This document shows positions 14,172 to 22,683 of a stretch of DNA of 31,543 nucleotides, in pieces. Position 1 is the stretch's first letter. Each line of letters opens with the position of its first letter. The stretch is from the NCBI RefSeq assembly GCF_039928515.1, contig NZ_JBDSSZ010000075.1. One strand, written 5' to 3'. The notes below the pieces were generated by a model. That model was not told where the DNA came from and made no database searches. It saw nothing but the letters and a program-made list of their open reading frames with translations. A program made the translations under genes and the position numbers. The DNA is from Capsulimonas sp039928515 (GTDB taxonomy: Bacteria > Armatimonadota > Armatimonadia > Armatimonadales > Capsulimonadaceae).

Positions 14172-15014
14172 ATGATGTTCAAACTTTTACAAAATTCACA
14201 TATCGTCTCGGCGCTGATCCTTTGCCTGGCGCTGACGCCGGCTTGCGCCGCCGTTTCCGCGAAGGCCGCGACGCAACTCACCTGGTACGGGCAGTCGGCG
14301 TACAAGATCGTCACTCCGAAGGGCCATGTGCTGCTGATCGATCCCTGGATCAATAACCCGGTCAACAAGTCGGCCGCCGAGGACTTAAATAGCCTCACCC
14401 ACGTAGACTATATTCTGATCTCACACGGCCACTTCGATCATGTGGGCGACGCCGTCGCGATTGCGAAGAAGACCGGCGCGCATCTGGTCGCCAATTCGGA
14501 TCTGGGAGGCGCGATGGTCGCCGACGGATATCCGAAAGATCAAGCGGGGCTGGAGACGCGCGGCGGCAGCGGAGGCTCAATCACGCTGCTGGAGGGCGAG
14601 GTGACAGTGACATTTACCCCCGCCGTCCATGGCTCGTCCGTCACGGGGCTGGGAGACGACGGGAAGGAGACTCTCTTTGCCGCCGGCAGCCCGGGCGGAT
14701 TCGTGGTCGCCGTACAGAATGGCCCGACACTCTACCACACCGGAGACACCGATCTCTTTTCCGACATGGCGCTGATCGCCAAGCGCCACAAGATCGACCT
14801 GATGCTTTGCTGTATCGGCGACCACTTCACCATGGGGCCGGATGCGGCCGCAGAGGCGGTCAAGATCATCCATCCCGCAGTCGTGATCCCTATGCACTAC
14901 GGCACGTTCCCGCTTCTGACGGGAACACCAAACGCATTCCGAGCGGCGCTCAAGAGAGAAGGCGTCAAAGCCAAGCTTCGGGTATTACAGGTGCATGACA
15001 CAATCACCCTGTAA
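14172..15014 (+). CDS. Exported UPF0173-type metallo-beta-lactamase-fold hydrolase
   Basis: 280 residues. The N-terminal signal peptide (about 1-30, IVSALILCLALTPACAAVSA) is unusual for UPF0173 proteins, which are generally cytoplasmic; the AC at 24-25 hints at, but does not prove, a lipoprotein site. The metal-binding HGHFDH motif lies at 85-90, TGDTD at about 191-195 provides the bridging aspartate, and MHYGTFP (about 240-246) the last histidine. This is the UlaG/UPF0173 branch of metal-dependent hydrolases that may act on phosphodiesters or lactones; substrate unknown. It lies between the NTF2-like and XRE genes with gaps of 13 and 21 bases, so an operon is likely. The start is ATG at 14172 or the next ATG at 14175. 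Confidence 0.82.
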   Translation: MMFKLLQNSHIVSALILCLALTPACAAVSAKAATQLTWYGQSAYKIVTPKGHVLLIDPWINNPVNKSAAEDLNSLTHVDYILISHGHFDHVGDAVAIAKKTGAHLVANSDLGGAMVADGYPKDQAGLETRGGSGGSITLLEGEVTVTFTPAVHGSSVTGLGDDGKETLFAAGSPGGFVVAVQNGPTLYHTGDTDLFSDMALIAKRHKIDLMLCCIGDHFTMGPDAAAEAVKIIHPAVVIPMHYGTFPLLTGTPNAFRAALKREGVKAKLRVLQVHDTITL

Positions 15015-15035
15015 AAACGATCGAGGGAGAGACCG

Positions 15036-15866
15036 ATGATTACTGCAGCTCAAAATACCAAACCGGGCGCCAATGAACTGGGCGTTCTCATGCGGCACTG
15101 GCGCGATATGCGCGGCAAAAGCCAGTTCGATCTCTCCCTCGATACGGACGTGTCGCAGCGGCACATCAGCTTTATCGAAAGCGGCCGCAGCATTCCCAGC
15201 CGTCAAACATTGATGGATATCGCGCAGGCCATGGACATCCCTCTGCGCGACCGCAATACGCTTTTACTGGCGGCTGGCTACGCGCCCCTCTATCCCGAGG
15301 GCGCCTGGAACGCGCTGGAAATGCACAGCATCACTAAGGCTTTAGAACGGATACTGCGCCAGCACGAACCGTTTCCCGCCGTCGTGCTCGACCGCCACTG
15401 GAACGTGCTGCTGACCAACGAAGCCGCGCCACGATTCTTCAACTGCTTTATCGACATGTCCGCGCGCAAAACACCACGCAACATGCTCCATCTGCTCTTC
15501 GATCCCGAAGGCATGAGGCCGTTTATCGCCAATTGGGAGGACGTGGCGAAGGGCCTCTTCGAACGCGTCTACCGCGAGTCCGTTGGCCGTGTGATCGACG
15601 AAAAAACAAAAGAGCTGCTCGCCGCCCTGCTCGAATACCCCGACGTAAAAACCGAGTGGAAAGTCCCCGCGATCCTCAGCACGATCCCTGTGACGCCACT
15701 CAGTTTTGTCAAAGACGGCCAGGTGCTGAACTATTTCTCCATGGTCACTACCGTCGGCATCCCACAGACCATCGCCGCCCAGGAACTGCGCATCGACAGC
15801 ATCTTCCCGTTAGATGACGCGACGGAAATGTATCACCTCGAAATGCTTGCGAATACGGCGGCGTAG
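15036..15866 (+). CDS. XRE-family regulator with MmyB-like ligand-binding domain
   Basis: 276 residues from an ATG with GGGAG just upstream. The Cro/CI-type HTH spans about 14-75 (LMRHWRDMRGKSQFDLSLDT, SQRHISFIESGRSIPSRQTL). The C-terminal PAS-like MmyB domain runs from about 105 to 270 (FPAVVLDRHWNVLLTNEAAP is the typical start). MmyB-type regulators bind fatty-acid-like or other small ligands and often control a short-chain dehydrogenase or oxidoreductase. Here it is the last gene of a small operon with an NTF2-like protein and a metallo-hydrolase, which it may regulate. It ends 13 bp from the convergent threonine synthase gene. Confidence 0.85.
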   Translation: MITAAQNTKPGANELGVLMRHWRDMRGKSQFDLSLDTDVSQRHISFIESGRSIPSRQTLMDIAQAMDIPLRDRNTLLLAAGYAPLYPEGAWNALEMHSITKALERILRQHEPFPAVVLDRHWNVLLTNEAAPRFFNCFIDMSARKTPRNMLHLLFDPEGMRPFIANWEDVAKGLFERVYRESVGRVIDEKTKELLAALLEYPDVKTEWKVPAILSTIPVTPLSFVKDGQVLNYFSMVTTVGIPQTIAAQELRIDSIFPLDDATEMYHLEMLANTAA

Positions 15867-15879
15867 GATTGGGGGGTGA

Positions 15880-17073
15880 TTATTCTATCTCATCGCCGAA
15901 CCACGCTTCCAGATACTTTAATCCCGTTCCCGTGTTGAAGAGGACGATGCGCTCATCGCGGTCCACGCGGCCCGAGGCGACCAGTTCATGCAGCGCGGCG
16001 AGGGTTGCGGCGCCTTCGGGCGCGGCAAAGATTCCAGTTTGGGAGGCGAGTTCGGTCCAGGCGGCGCGGATGGCTTGTTCCGTCACGGCGATGGCGGTTC
16101 CGCCGGATTTGCGGACGGCGTCCAGGATCAGGAAGTCGCCAATGGCGCGCGGGACACGGAGGCCGCTGGCCATCGTCGCAGCGTCTTGCCACATGTCCGC
16201 ATGGTCTTCCCCGTTCTCAAACGCGCGGACGATCGGAGCGCAGCCCGCCGATTGCACGGAGATCATGCGGGGTCGGCGGCTATCGATCCAGGCGAGCTGC
16301 TCCATCTCGTCGAACGCTTTCCACATGCCGATTAAGCCCGTTCCCCCACCCGTCGGGTAGACAATCACATCGGGCAGCACGCCTCCGAACTGTTCGAATA
16401 GCTCATATCCCAGCGTTTTCTTTCCCTCGATTCGATATGGCTCTCGAAGCGTCGCCATGTCGAACCACCCATGATTGCGAATGCCCTGCTGCACGTGCGC
16501 GTTGGCGTCGGTGATCAGCCCCGGAACGAGCGCAAGATCCGCGCCGAACGCCCGGCACTCCGCGACAAAGGCCCGCGGAGTATCGTCGGGCATGGCGACA
16601 TGCGCGGGCAGGCCATACGCCGACGCATAAGCCGCCAGAGAGCTTCCTGCGTTGCCGGCGGTTCCCACCGCCAGCTCTCGCGATCCTAGCTCATAGGCGC
16701 GCGCCACGGCGACGGCCATTCCCCGATCCTTGAATGACCCTGTCGGATTGGCGGCCTCATTCTTCAGCGTCAGATGCGGGAAACGCAGCTTTGCGCGCAG
16801 GCGCTCCACAGGCAAAAGAGGCGTCCATCCTTCGCCGAGCGTGACGACGAGCGCCGGGTCGCGCACCGGCAGAACCTGTGCGTAGCGCCACAGATTCGCG
16901 GGACCAGCGGCGAGGCCCGCCGGAGTCAGCGATGCCTTCGCGAGGTCGTATCGCGCCAGCAAAGGCGCCCCGGACCGGCTTAAGTTTTGTGGGATATCGG
17001 CGTCATAAGATTCGCCGGTCCGGCTGCATTCCAGGTGAGTCAGCAAACTATTCGTTGGTACGGATCTGTCCAT
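15880..17073 (-). CDS. thrC: Threonine synthase
   Basis: 397 residues from the ATG at 17073 with GAGG six bases upstream. A fold-type II PLP enzyme that converts O-phosphohomoserine and water to threonine and phosphate in the cytoplasm. LKNEAANPTGSFKDRGMAVA (103-122) holds the PLP lysine K115, TAGNAGSSLAAYASAYG (about 136-152) binds substrate phosphate, and YPTGGGTGLIGMW (about 242-254) is the PLP phosphate-binding loop. An N-terminal segment (HLECSRTGESYDAD) is the short zinc-ribbon-like start typical of this subfamily, here with only one cysteine. No hom or thrB gene is nearby, so threonine synthesis is dispersed. It is divergent from the HD phosphohydrolase gene with a 42-bp gap. Confidence 0.9.
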   Translation of the reverse strand: MDRSVPTNSLLTHLECSRTGESYDADIPQNLSRSGAPLLARYDLAKASLTPAGLAAGPANLWRYAQVLPVRDPALVVTLGEGWTPLLPVERLRAKLRFPHLTLKNEAANPTGSFKDRGMAVAVARAYELGSRELAVGTAGNAGSSLAAYASAYGLPAHVAMPDDTPRAFVAECRAFGADLALVPGLITDANAHVQQGIRNHGWFDMATLREPYRIEGKKTLGYELFEQFGGVLPDVIVYPTGGGTGLIGMWKAFDEMEQLAWIDSRRPRMISVQSAGCAPIVRAFENGEDHADMWQDAATMASGLRVPRAIGDFLILDAVRKSGGTAIAVTEQAIRAAWTELASQTGIFAAPEGAATLAALHELVASGRVDRDERIVLFNTGTGLKYLEAWFGDEIE

Positions 17074-17115
17074 GTTGGTCCTCAAGGGGTATTCTTACCA
17101 GCGGGAGTATCCACG

Positions 17116-17769
17116 ATGTCAATCAACTTGCAAAATGAATGGGCCACATTCTGGGCGACGCTGGGGCTGGATCGGCGCCTTGAAGATGAGTACTATACGA
17201 TCATCGCCACGCATATGAGCGAAGCGCATCGATTCTACCATAATCTGGCGCACGTGCAGGCGCTGCTGCTCGACTATCAGAACGTACTGCCTCTGGTGCG
17301 CGATCCGGCGGCGTTCCAGTGGAAGATCTGGTTTCACGATCTGATCTATATTCCCGGCGCGCCGGACAATGAACGTCAAAGCGCCGAAATCGCCCGGCGG
17401 CTGGCGCGGGAAGCGGGATTAGGTGAAACCTTCGGCGCGGATGTGTTTGATGGGATTATGGCGACCAAGACACACGCTGCATCGAGCGAAGACGACCGAC
17501 TCCTCGTCACGCTGGATCTCGCAATCTTAGGCGCCTCTGAAGAGCGTTTCGACCAGTACGAGCGGCAGGTCGCCAGTGAGTTTTTGACCAATCCCAGCAT
17601 CTCGCTTGAGGCTTACCGCGAAGGCCGGCTCGCATGGGCGCAGGCGTTTGAACGGCGCGAACCGATCTATCCCCATTCCTATGGGCAGGAAGCGTTGGAA
17701 GCGCCGGCGCACGCCAATCTGAAGCGCTCTATCGCGCGCCTGGAGCAGAATATTGTAATCCAATTGTAA
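17116..17769 (+). CDS. Predicted metal-dependent HD-domain phosphohydrolase (COG4339-like)
   Basis: 217 residues from the ATG at 17116 with GGGAG upstream; the frame is open further left into the threonine synthase gene but that part is antisense. An HD-type all-helical fold: RFYHNLAHVQALL (39-51) gives H42 and H46, WKIWFHDLIYIPGAPDNE (69-86) gives the H74-D75 doublet, and VTLDLAILGA (about 136-145) the last aspartate. This pattern (YHNxxHV, FHDxxY, DxxxLG) defines the COG4339 family of predicted HD phosphohydrolases, whose physiological substrate is unknown. Downstream is a GGDEF/HD-GYP gene with its own likely promoter. Confidence 0.85.
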   Translation: MSINLQNEWATFWATLGLDRRLEDEYYTIIATHMSEAHRFYHNLAHVQALLLDYQNVLPLVRDPAAFQWKIWFHDLIYIPGAPDNERQSAEIARRLAREAGLGETFGADVFDGIMATKTHAASSEDDRLLVTLDLAILGASEERFDQYERQVASEFLTNPSISLEAYREGRLAWAQAFERREPIYPHSYGQEALEAPAHANLKRSIARLEQNIVIQL

Positions 17770-17792
17770 CACCACTTTGAACAATTTTACTG

Positions 17793-17798
17793 TATAAT
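17793..17798 (+). promoter_or_regulatory. -10 element upstream of the GGDEF/HD-GYP gene
   Basis: A perfect TATAAT directly preceded by TG. No good -35 is present at 16-18 bases. The leader would be about 85 nt. Confidence 0.4.
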
Positions 17799-17888
17799 GG
17801 CTCCAGAGGTAACCAGAGAGGCTATCAAGATATCCGCAGTCAAAGCCGACAATATTGAAAGCGACTGCGTTAGAAATGTAAGAACGAC

Positions 17889-20327
17889 ATGATGACACTG
17901 CCGATGCCCGAGAACGAAACGGAGCGATTGAAGTGGCTGCACGAAAGCCGCATTCTCGACACGCCTCCTGAAGATCTCTTCGATGAAGTGACGTGTATGG
18001 CCGCCGACCTTTGCGGCGCCCCTGTCGCCGCCATCATTTTGATCGACGCCGAGCGGCAGTGGTTCAAGTCGATCGTCGGATACGATGTGCGGGAAACGCC
18101 CCGCGACGCCGCTTTCTGCGCCCACACCATTCTCCAGTCGGACATATTGATCGTTCCCGATGCGCGCCACGACGAACGGTTCGCACAAAATCCGTTTGTC
18201 ATCGGCGCCCCCAGCGTACGTTTCTACGCCGGCGCTCCCCTAATCACCTCCGAAGGCTACGCCCTGGGCTCCCTCTGTATCCTCGACCTAAAACCACGCA
18301 GCTTGACGGCGGAGCAGCAGGTTATTCTTCGCATGCTCGCGCGGCAAGTCGCATCGCGCATCGAGCTTCAGCGCCAGCTGATCGTGCAGCAGCAGTTGAT
18401 TGACGAAAGCTCCAGCGCGCAAGCCTCTCTCAAGCAAAGCGAAGAGCGTTTGAAGGAAGCGCAAAGCCTCGCGCAGATGGGAAGCTGGGAGTTCGAAATC
18501 GCCACTCGCCGTATTTCCTGGTCGGACGAGCTATTCCATCTTCTGGAGCTGGCCCCCTCGGACGGGGAGCCGTCGATAGAGAGGCTGCGAACATTTTATC
18601 ATCCCGACGACGCCGTCATGCAGGCGGAGATCGCGGGTCGATCCATCGAGACCGGAGAGCCGTTTGAGTTCGATATCCGTGTGATGAGGCGTGATGGTTC
18701 TTTGCGATGGATGCACTCCATGGGCCGCGCCGTACGCGGCGCTGATGGGTCCGTGCATCGGCTGGTCGGTACGCTGATGAATATCCACGAACGACGCATG
18801 GCGGACGATGCCCTGCGTGAAAGCGAAAACCGTCTGAGCATGGTCCTGGAAAAAGGACGCTTCAGCGCCTGGCGACTCGATCTTGCTTCGAATGAGTTCA
18901 TCGGCGCGAACGCTCCGGCGAAGGCGCTGTTTGGCCTGTCTCCAGACGCGGCATTCACAAGAGCCGATTATCTTGGAGCTGTCCATCCCGACGACCGCGC
19001 CTACGTGCAGGAATCGATGCAGGCGACTCTGGAGGCGGCGCGTTATACAGAGGCGGAGTTTCGGGTGGTTTGGCCGGACGGAAGCATCCACTGGCTCAGC
19101 GCCCGCGGAAGCGCCATCTTCGGCGACGACGGGCAGCCGGTCGGCGTCAGCGGCGTCATGCACGATATCACCGATCGGAAATGGGCGGAAGCCCAGCGCG
19201 AGCAGGCGCTGCGCGAGGCGGAAGAGCGCGCGGACCGCGATCCGCTGACCGGCCTCTGGAACCACCGCGCGTTCCACAAGCGGCTGGAGGAAGAAGCCGC
19301 GCGCAGCGAGCGCGACGGCGGCGCACTGACAGTGGCGATGATCGACGTCGACAACTTCCAGTTCTTCAACGACGCATACGGGCACGTGATCGGCGATGAC
19401 GTTCTGCGCGCGGTTGGGGCTCGACTGCAATCGATGTGCCGCCCATACGACACCATCGCACGCTTCGGCGGCGACGAGTTCGTCCTGATTCTTCCCGCTG
19501 CCGAGACCACATCGCGCATCGAAATCGAGCGGCGGCTTCAGGACGGCCTTCGCGGCCTTGCCTACACGCCGGCCGGTTCGGAGATCTCAGTCCCCATCAG
19601 CGCCACCATCGGCGTCTCCACCTTTGCGCGCGAGAGCTCGGACCGCCACGAAGTCATTCGTCTGGCGGACGAACGCCTGCGGCGCGCCAAGACAGGGGCG
19701 GAAGTGGAAACAGAAGCGGACCAGGTCCGGGCGACGATGACCACAACTCTGGAAGGTTTTTCCATGCTCGACGCCCTGGTGACGGCGGTGGATAACAAGG
19801 ACCGTTACACGCGGCGGCACTCCGAGGACGTGATGGCTTACTGCCTCACGATCGCGCGCGCGATGGGGATGTCGGAGGAAGAGCAGACAACGATTGGGGT
19901 CGCAGCGTTGCTGCACGATGTCGGCAAGATCGGCGTGCCGGACGCCGTGCTGCGCAAGCCCGGCCGGCTGACGGATTTTGAATACGAAGCTATCCAGCAT
20001 CATCCGCAGATGGGCGCCGCCATCGTCTCCACGGTCGCGGGCCTGGAAGCGGCGCTGGACGCCGTGCGGCACCATCACGAGCGCTGGGACGGCGACGGCT
20101 ACCCCAGCGGCCTGAGCGGAACGGACATCCCTCTCATCGCCCGTATGATGGCCGTGGCCGACGCCTTCAGCGCTATGACCACCGACCGCCCCTATCGTCT
20201 GGGGATGCCGCCCGCCAAGGCGCTCTCGATCCTGGAAAACGGCGCCGGCTCGCAGTGGGACCCGAGCTGCGTCCGTGTCTTCCTGCAATCGTTCGCCGCG
20301 GAATGTGAACGCAGCCGGGCGGCCTAG
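17889..20327 (+). CDS. GAF-PAS-PAS-GGDEF-HD-GYP cyclic-di-GMP signalling protein
   Basis: 812 residues, no membrane segments, so a soluble sensor. GAF domain about 28-160 (FCAHTILQSDILIVPDARHD, GSLCILD). PAS 1 about 185-303 and PAS 2 about 312-435, each ending in a PAC motif (LMNIHERR, MHDITDRK). A coiled linker (435-448) leads to GGDEF 449-603: DPLTGLWNHR, then RPYD (518-521, inhibitory I-site) and intact FGGDEF (526-531). HD-GYP 622-805 has HD at 676-677 (LLHDVGKIGVPD), HHHERWDGDGYPSGL (728-742) with the GYP motif, and DRPYR. Both catalytic centres look complete, so it may make c-di-GMP and also degrade c-di-GMP (or cGAMP) depending on ligand. It overlaps the convergent regulator gene by four bases (CTAG). 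Confidence 0.92.
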   Translation: MMTLPMPENETERLKWLHESRILDTPPEDLFDEVTCMAADLCGAPVAAIILIDAERQWFKSIVGYDVRETPRDAAFCAHTILQSDILIVPDARHDERFAQNPFVIGAPSVRFYAGAPLITSEGYALGSLCILDLKPRSLTAEQQVILRMLARQVASRIELQRQLIVQQQLIDESSSAQASLKQSEERLKEAQSLAQMGSWEFEIATRRISWSDELFHLLELAPSDGEPSIERLRTFYHPDDAVMQAEIAGRSIETGEPFEFDIRVMRRDGSLRWMHSMGRAVRGADGSVHRLVGTLMNIHERRMADDALRESENRLSMVLEKGRFSAWRLDLASNEFIGANAPAKALFGLSPDAAFTRADYLGAVHPDDRAYVQESMQATLEAARYTEAEFRVVWPDGSIHWLSARGSAIFGDDGQPVGVSGVMHDITDRKWAEAQREQALREAEERADRDPLTGLWNHRAFHKRLEEEAARSERDGGALTVAMIDVDNFQFFNDAYGHVIGDDVLRAVGARLQSMCRPYDTIARFGGDEFVLILPAAETTSRIEIERRLQDGLRGLAYTPAGSEISVPISATIGVSTFARESSDRHEVIRLADERLRRAKTGAEVETEADQVRATMTTTLEGFSMLDALVTAVDNKDRYTRRHSEDVMAYCLTIARAMGMSEEEQTTIGVAALLHDVGKIGVPDAVLRKPGRLTDFEYEAIQHHPQMGAAIVSTVAGLEAALDAVRHHHERWDGDGYPSGLSGTDIPLIARMMAVADAFSAMTTDRPYRLGMPPAKALSILENGAGSQWDPSCVRVFLQSFAAECERSRAA

Positions 20328-21415
20328 ACCGGGCCCGTGCTCTCACCCACGAGCAGAGAGGGCGCGAGCAGTTCCTGCCGCTCTTCTTTCTCCCACAGCA
20401 ATTCAATGGCGCGGCGCGCAAGGTCCGTGATGGGATGCGCAACGCTGGTCAGCGTAGGATGCGTAAACCGACTGGGGCGCACGCCCTCAAACCCGAGCAC
20501 CGACAGATCCTTGGGGATTTCTATCCGGCGCTCCGCGCACCACTTGAGTACGGCCCACGCGCCAGGGTCGGAGACTGTAAAGATGGCGGTCGGCTTTGGA
20601 GCGCCGGACCAGACATCATCCATCACGGCGGTCGCGGCGTCGAAGGAGCTGTCTCCCAGCTTCGTTCCGCACAGCGCCACCCGAGACTCCGACAGCCCAC
20701 GCGCTCGAATGAGCCGTTCAAACGTTTCAATCTTGATTTGAACGGATTCTACTTCGGCCGGCTCATTGACGAGAAGAACGATCCGTCGATGCCCAAGCTC
20801 CGTCAGATGGCTCACGCCCAACTCGATCGCCAGCGTGTTGTCCGTTCCGACATACGAGCCGCGAAAGCCCGGCTGAATCGCATCGACAATGACGGTATGG
20901 TAGCCGCGGTCGTGAAGAGCGCGGTAAAGCTGCCCCGTAAACCCCTCGGTCTCCCCCAGAATGATGATCCTCTGCAGGTGCGGCGGCAGCTGGACCCGCT
21001 CGAACGCCTGGGAGATCTGCTCCCCGTTGTGCGTGTAATACGGCTGAATCTGCAAGCCTCGCTTCGACGCCTCGGCGGCGCAGGCTTGCAATAACTCACT
21101 TTGGAAATCGGAATTGTACTGGTGAACGAACACCCCCAGCGTAGTCGCGGCCATCTTTTTGGTGACCGATGTCCCAAGCGCCGCGCGCCGCACCAGCAAT
21201 CCTTCGCGGGTGAGCTCCGCCAGCGCCTTGCGCACAGTGGCGCGCGACACGTCCAGCTTCTCCATCAGCAGCGCTTCGGTCCAGAACGCTTGACCATCTT
21301 CGCAATGGTTCTCAATAATCTCCCGCAGCGTTCCGCGCACCTGCATGTGCAGCGGCATGCCCCGGTCCCGGCTAATCAGAACGCGGTCCAGCAGATCGGT
21401 CGACGGATAATTCAT
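20324..21415 (-). CDS. AraR-like regulator (GntR HTH plus LacI-type sugar-binding domain), paralogue 1
   Basis: 363 residues from the ATG at 21415. GntR winged helix at about 17-87 (PLHMQVRGTLREIIENHCED, then KLDVSRATVRKALAELTREGLLVRR), followed by a periplasmic-binding-protein fold (about 93-350) with GYHTVIVD, YVGTDN, HLTELGHRRIVLLVNE and PKDLSVLGFEGV, as in AraR. Such proteins repress sugar-utilisation genes and release DNA on binding the sugar, often arabinose or an oligosaccharide. It is closely related to the next gene (identity roughly two thirds to three quarters by eye). A perfect sigma-70 promoter stands 28-56 bases before the start. The nearby galT and GH127 genes suggest a pentose or galactose signal, but this is inference. 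Confidence 0.85.
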   Translation of the reverse strand: MNYPSTDLLDRVLISRDRGMPLHMQVRGTLREIIENHCEDGQAFWTEALLMEKLDVSRATVRKALAELTREGLLVRRAALGTSVTKKMAATTLGVFVHQYNSDFQSELLQACAAEASKRGLQIQPYYTHNGEQISQAFERVQLPPHLQRIIILGETEGFTGQLYRALHDRGYHTVIVDAIQPGFRGSYVGTDNTLAIELGVSHLTELGHRRIVLLVNEPAEVESVQIKIETFERLIRARGLSESRVALCGTKLGDSSFDAATAVMDDVWSGAPKPTAIFTVSDPGAWAVLKWCAERRIEIPKDLSVLGFEGVRPSRFTHPTLTSVAHPITDLARRAIELLWEKEERQELLAPSLLVGESTGPV

Positions 21416-21442
21416 ATGTTCACTTAAGCACAATCTCGATTC

Positions 21443-21471
21443 ATTATAGCGCTCTGTTGCTTGTGTGTCAA
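21443..21471 (-). promoter_or_regulatory. Perfect consensus promoter of AraR-like paralogue 1
   Basis: Leftward TTGACA (21471-21466), exactly 17 bases, TATAAT (21448-21443): 12 of 12 consensus positions. The transcript would start near 21437, leaving a leader of about 22 nt. Confidence 0.88.
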
Positions 21472-21522
21472 ATACGATCAAAAGGCGTCGATTTGCAGAC
21501 AATCCACGCCAAACATCGGTAC

Positions 21523-21558
21523 AAAAAGCCCCGCCTATGGAACATCCATTGGCGGGGC
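21523..21558 (-). terminator. Rho-independent terminator of AraR-like paralogue 2
   Basis: GGCGGGGC (21551-21558) pairs with GCCCCGCC (21528-21535), with an additional inner 4-bp stem (21537-21540 with 21546-21549). On the minus strand it is followed by TTTTT (21527-21523). It begins 27 bases after the stop of the leftward regulator gene. Confidence 0.88.
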
Positions 21559-21585
21559 AAGTCTTCAGTCTGCATCAAGGAGAAG

Positions 21586-22683
21586 CTACGAAGAGGGAGC
21601 GCCCGTGGACTCGCCCTTCACGAACTGCGGCGGCAGAAACTCTTGACGCGTTTCCCGCTCCCACAGCAGTTCAATCGCGCGGCGCGCAAGGTCCGTGATG
21701 GGATGTGCGACGCTGGTGAGGGCCGGATGAGTAAACCGGCTGGGCCGCACGCCTTCGAAGCCGAGCACCGAAAGATCCTTGGGAACGTCGATCCGGCGGC
21801 CGGCGCACCATTTCAGCACAGCCCACGCGCCGGGATCGGACAGAGTAAAGATCGCGGTGGGTCGGGGCTCCTGAAGCCAGACCTTGTCCATCGATTGATA
21901 AGCGGCGTCGAATGAGCTTTCGCCTAGAAGAGTCCCGCAGTGAAACACATGGCTGTCGGTCAAGCCCTCATCACGGCAGATCTGCTCGAATGTATGGATC
22001 TTGATCTGGACGGATTCGACAGACGCCGGCTCGTTTACCAGCAGCGTGATGCGCCGATGCCCCAGTGAACGCAGATGGGCCATTCCCATATGAACGACCT
22101 GCACGTTGTCGGTCCCGACATAGGCGCCCCGGAATCCAGGGACGATCGAGTCGATGACGATCGCGCGATAGCCGCATTCCTCCAGCGCCTTGTACAGCTG
22201 CCCGGTGAAACCCGCCGTCTCTCCGATAATGACCAGACGCTGCTGATGCGGGGGCAATTTCACTCGTTCGAACGCGGACGAGACTTGATCGCCGTTGTGC
22301 GTATAGTAGGGCAGCATTTGCAGGCCGCGCTTGCGGCATTCGTCGGCGCAGGCTTGCAGAAGCTCGCTTTGATAATCCGAGTTATACTGGTGAACGAAAA
22401 CGCCAAGCGTGTTCGCGACCATCTTTTTACTGACCGTCGTACCGAGCGCCGCCTTGCGCACGAGCAGCCCTTCCCGGGTTAAATCCGCCAGCGCCTTACG
22501 CACGGTGGCGCGCGATACGTTCAGTTTGTCCATCAGCATCGTTTCGGTCCAAAACGCCTGACCGTCCACGCACTGATTTTCAATAATATCCCGCAGCACT
22601 CCCCGCACCTGCATGTGCAGCGGCGCGCCCCGGTCTTTGCTGATGAGCACACGATCTAATAATTCGGTCGAAGGTTGAGACAT
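21586..22683 (-). CDS. AraR-like regulator (GntR HTH plus LacI-type sugar-binding domain), paralogue 2
   Basis: 365 residues from the ATG at 22683. Same order as its neighbour: GntR winged helix (about 17-87, PLHMQVRGVLRDIIENQCVD, KLNVSRATVRKALADLTREG) and LacI-type effector domain (about 93-352, GYRAIVID, YVGTDN, SLGHRRITLLVNE, LSVLGFEGVRPSRF). The two differ mainly in the effector pocket region (for example FHCGTLLGESSFDAAYQS here against ALCGTKLGDSSFDAATAV), while the DNA-binding helices are almost the same, so they may recognise the same operators with different sugars. It is divergent from galT across 420 bp. It carries its own terminator, so the two genes are separately transcribed tandem duplicates. 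Confidence 0.85.
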   Translation of the reverse strand: MSQPSTELLDRVLISKDRGAPLHMQVRGVLRDIIENQCVDGQAFWTETMLMDKLNVSRATVRKALADLTREGLLVRKAALGTTVSKKMVANTLGVFVHQYNSDYQSELLQACADECRKRGLQMLPYYTHNGDQVSSAFERVKLPPHQQRLVIIGETAGFTGQLYKALEECGYRAIVIDSIVPGFRGAYVGTDNVQVVHMGMAHLRSLGHRRITLLVNEPASVESVQIKIHTFEQICRDEGLTDSHVFHCGTLLGESSFDAAYQSMDKVWLQEPRPTAIFTLSDPGAWAVLKWCAGRRIDVPKDLSVLGFEGVRPSRFTHPALTSVAHPITDLARRAIELLWERETRQEFLPPQFVKGESTGAPSS

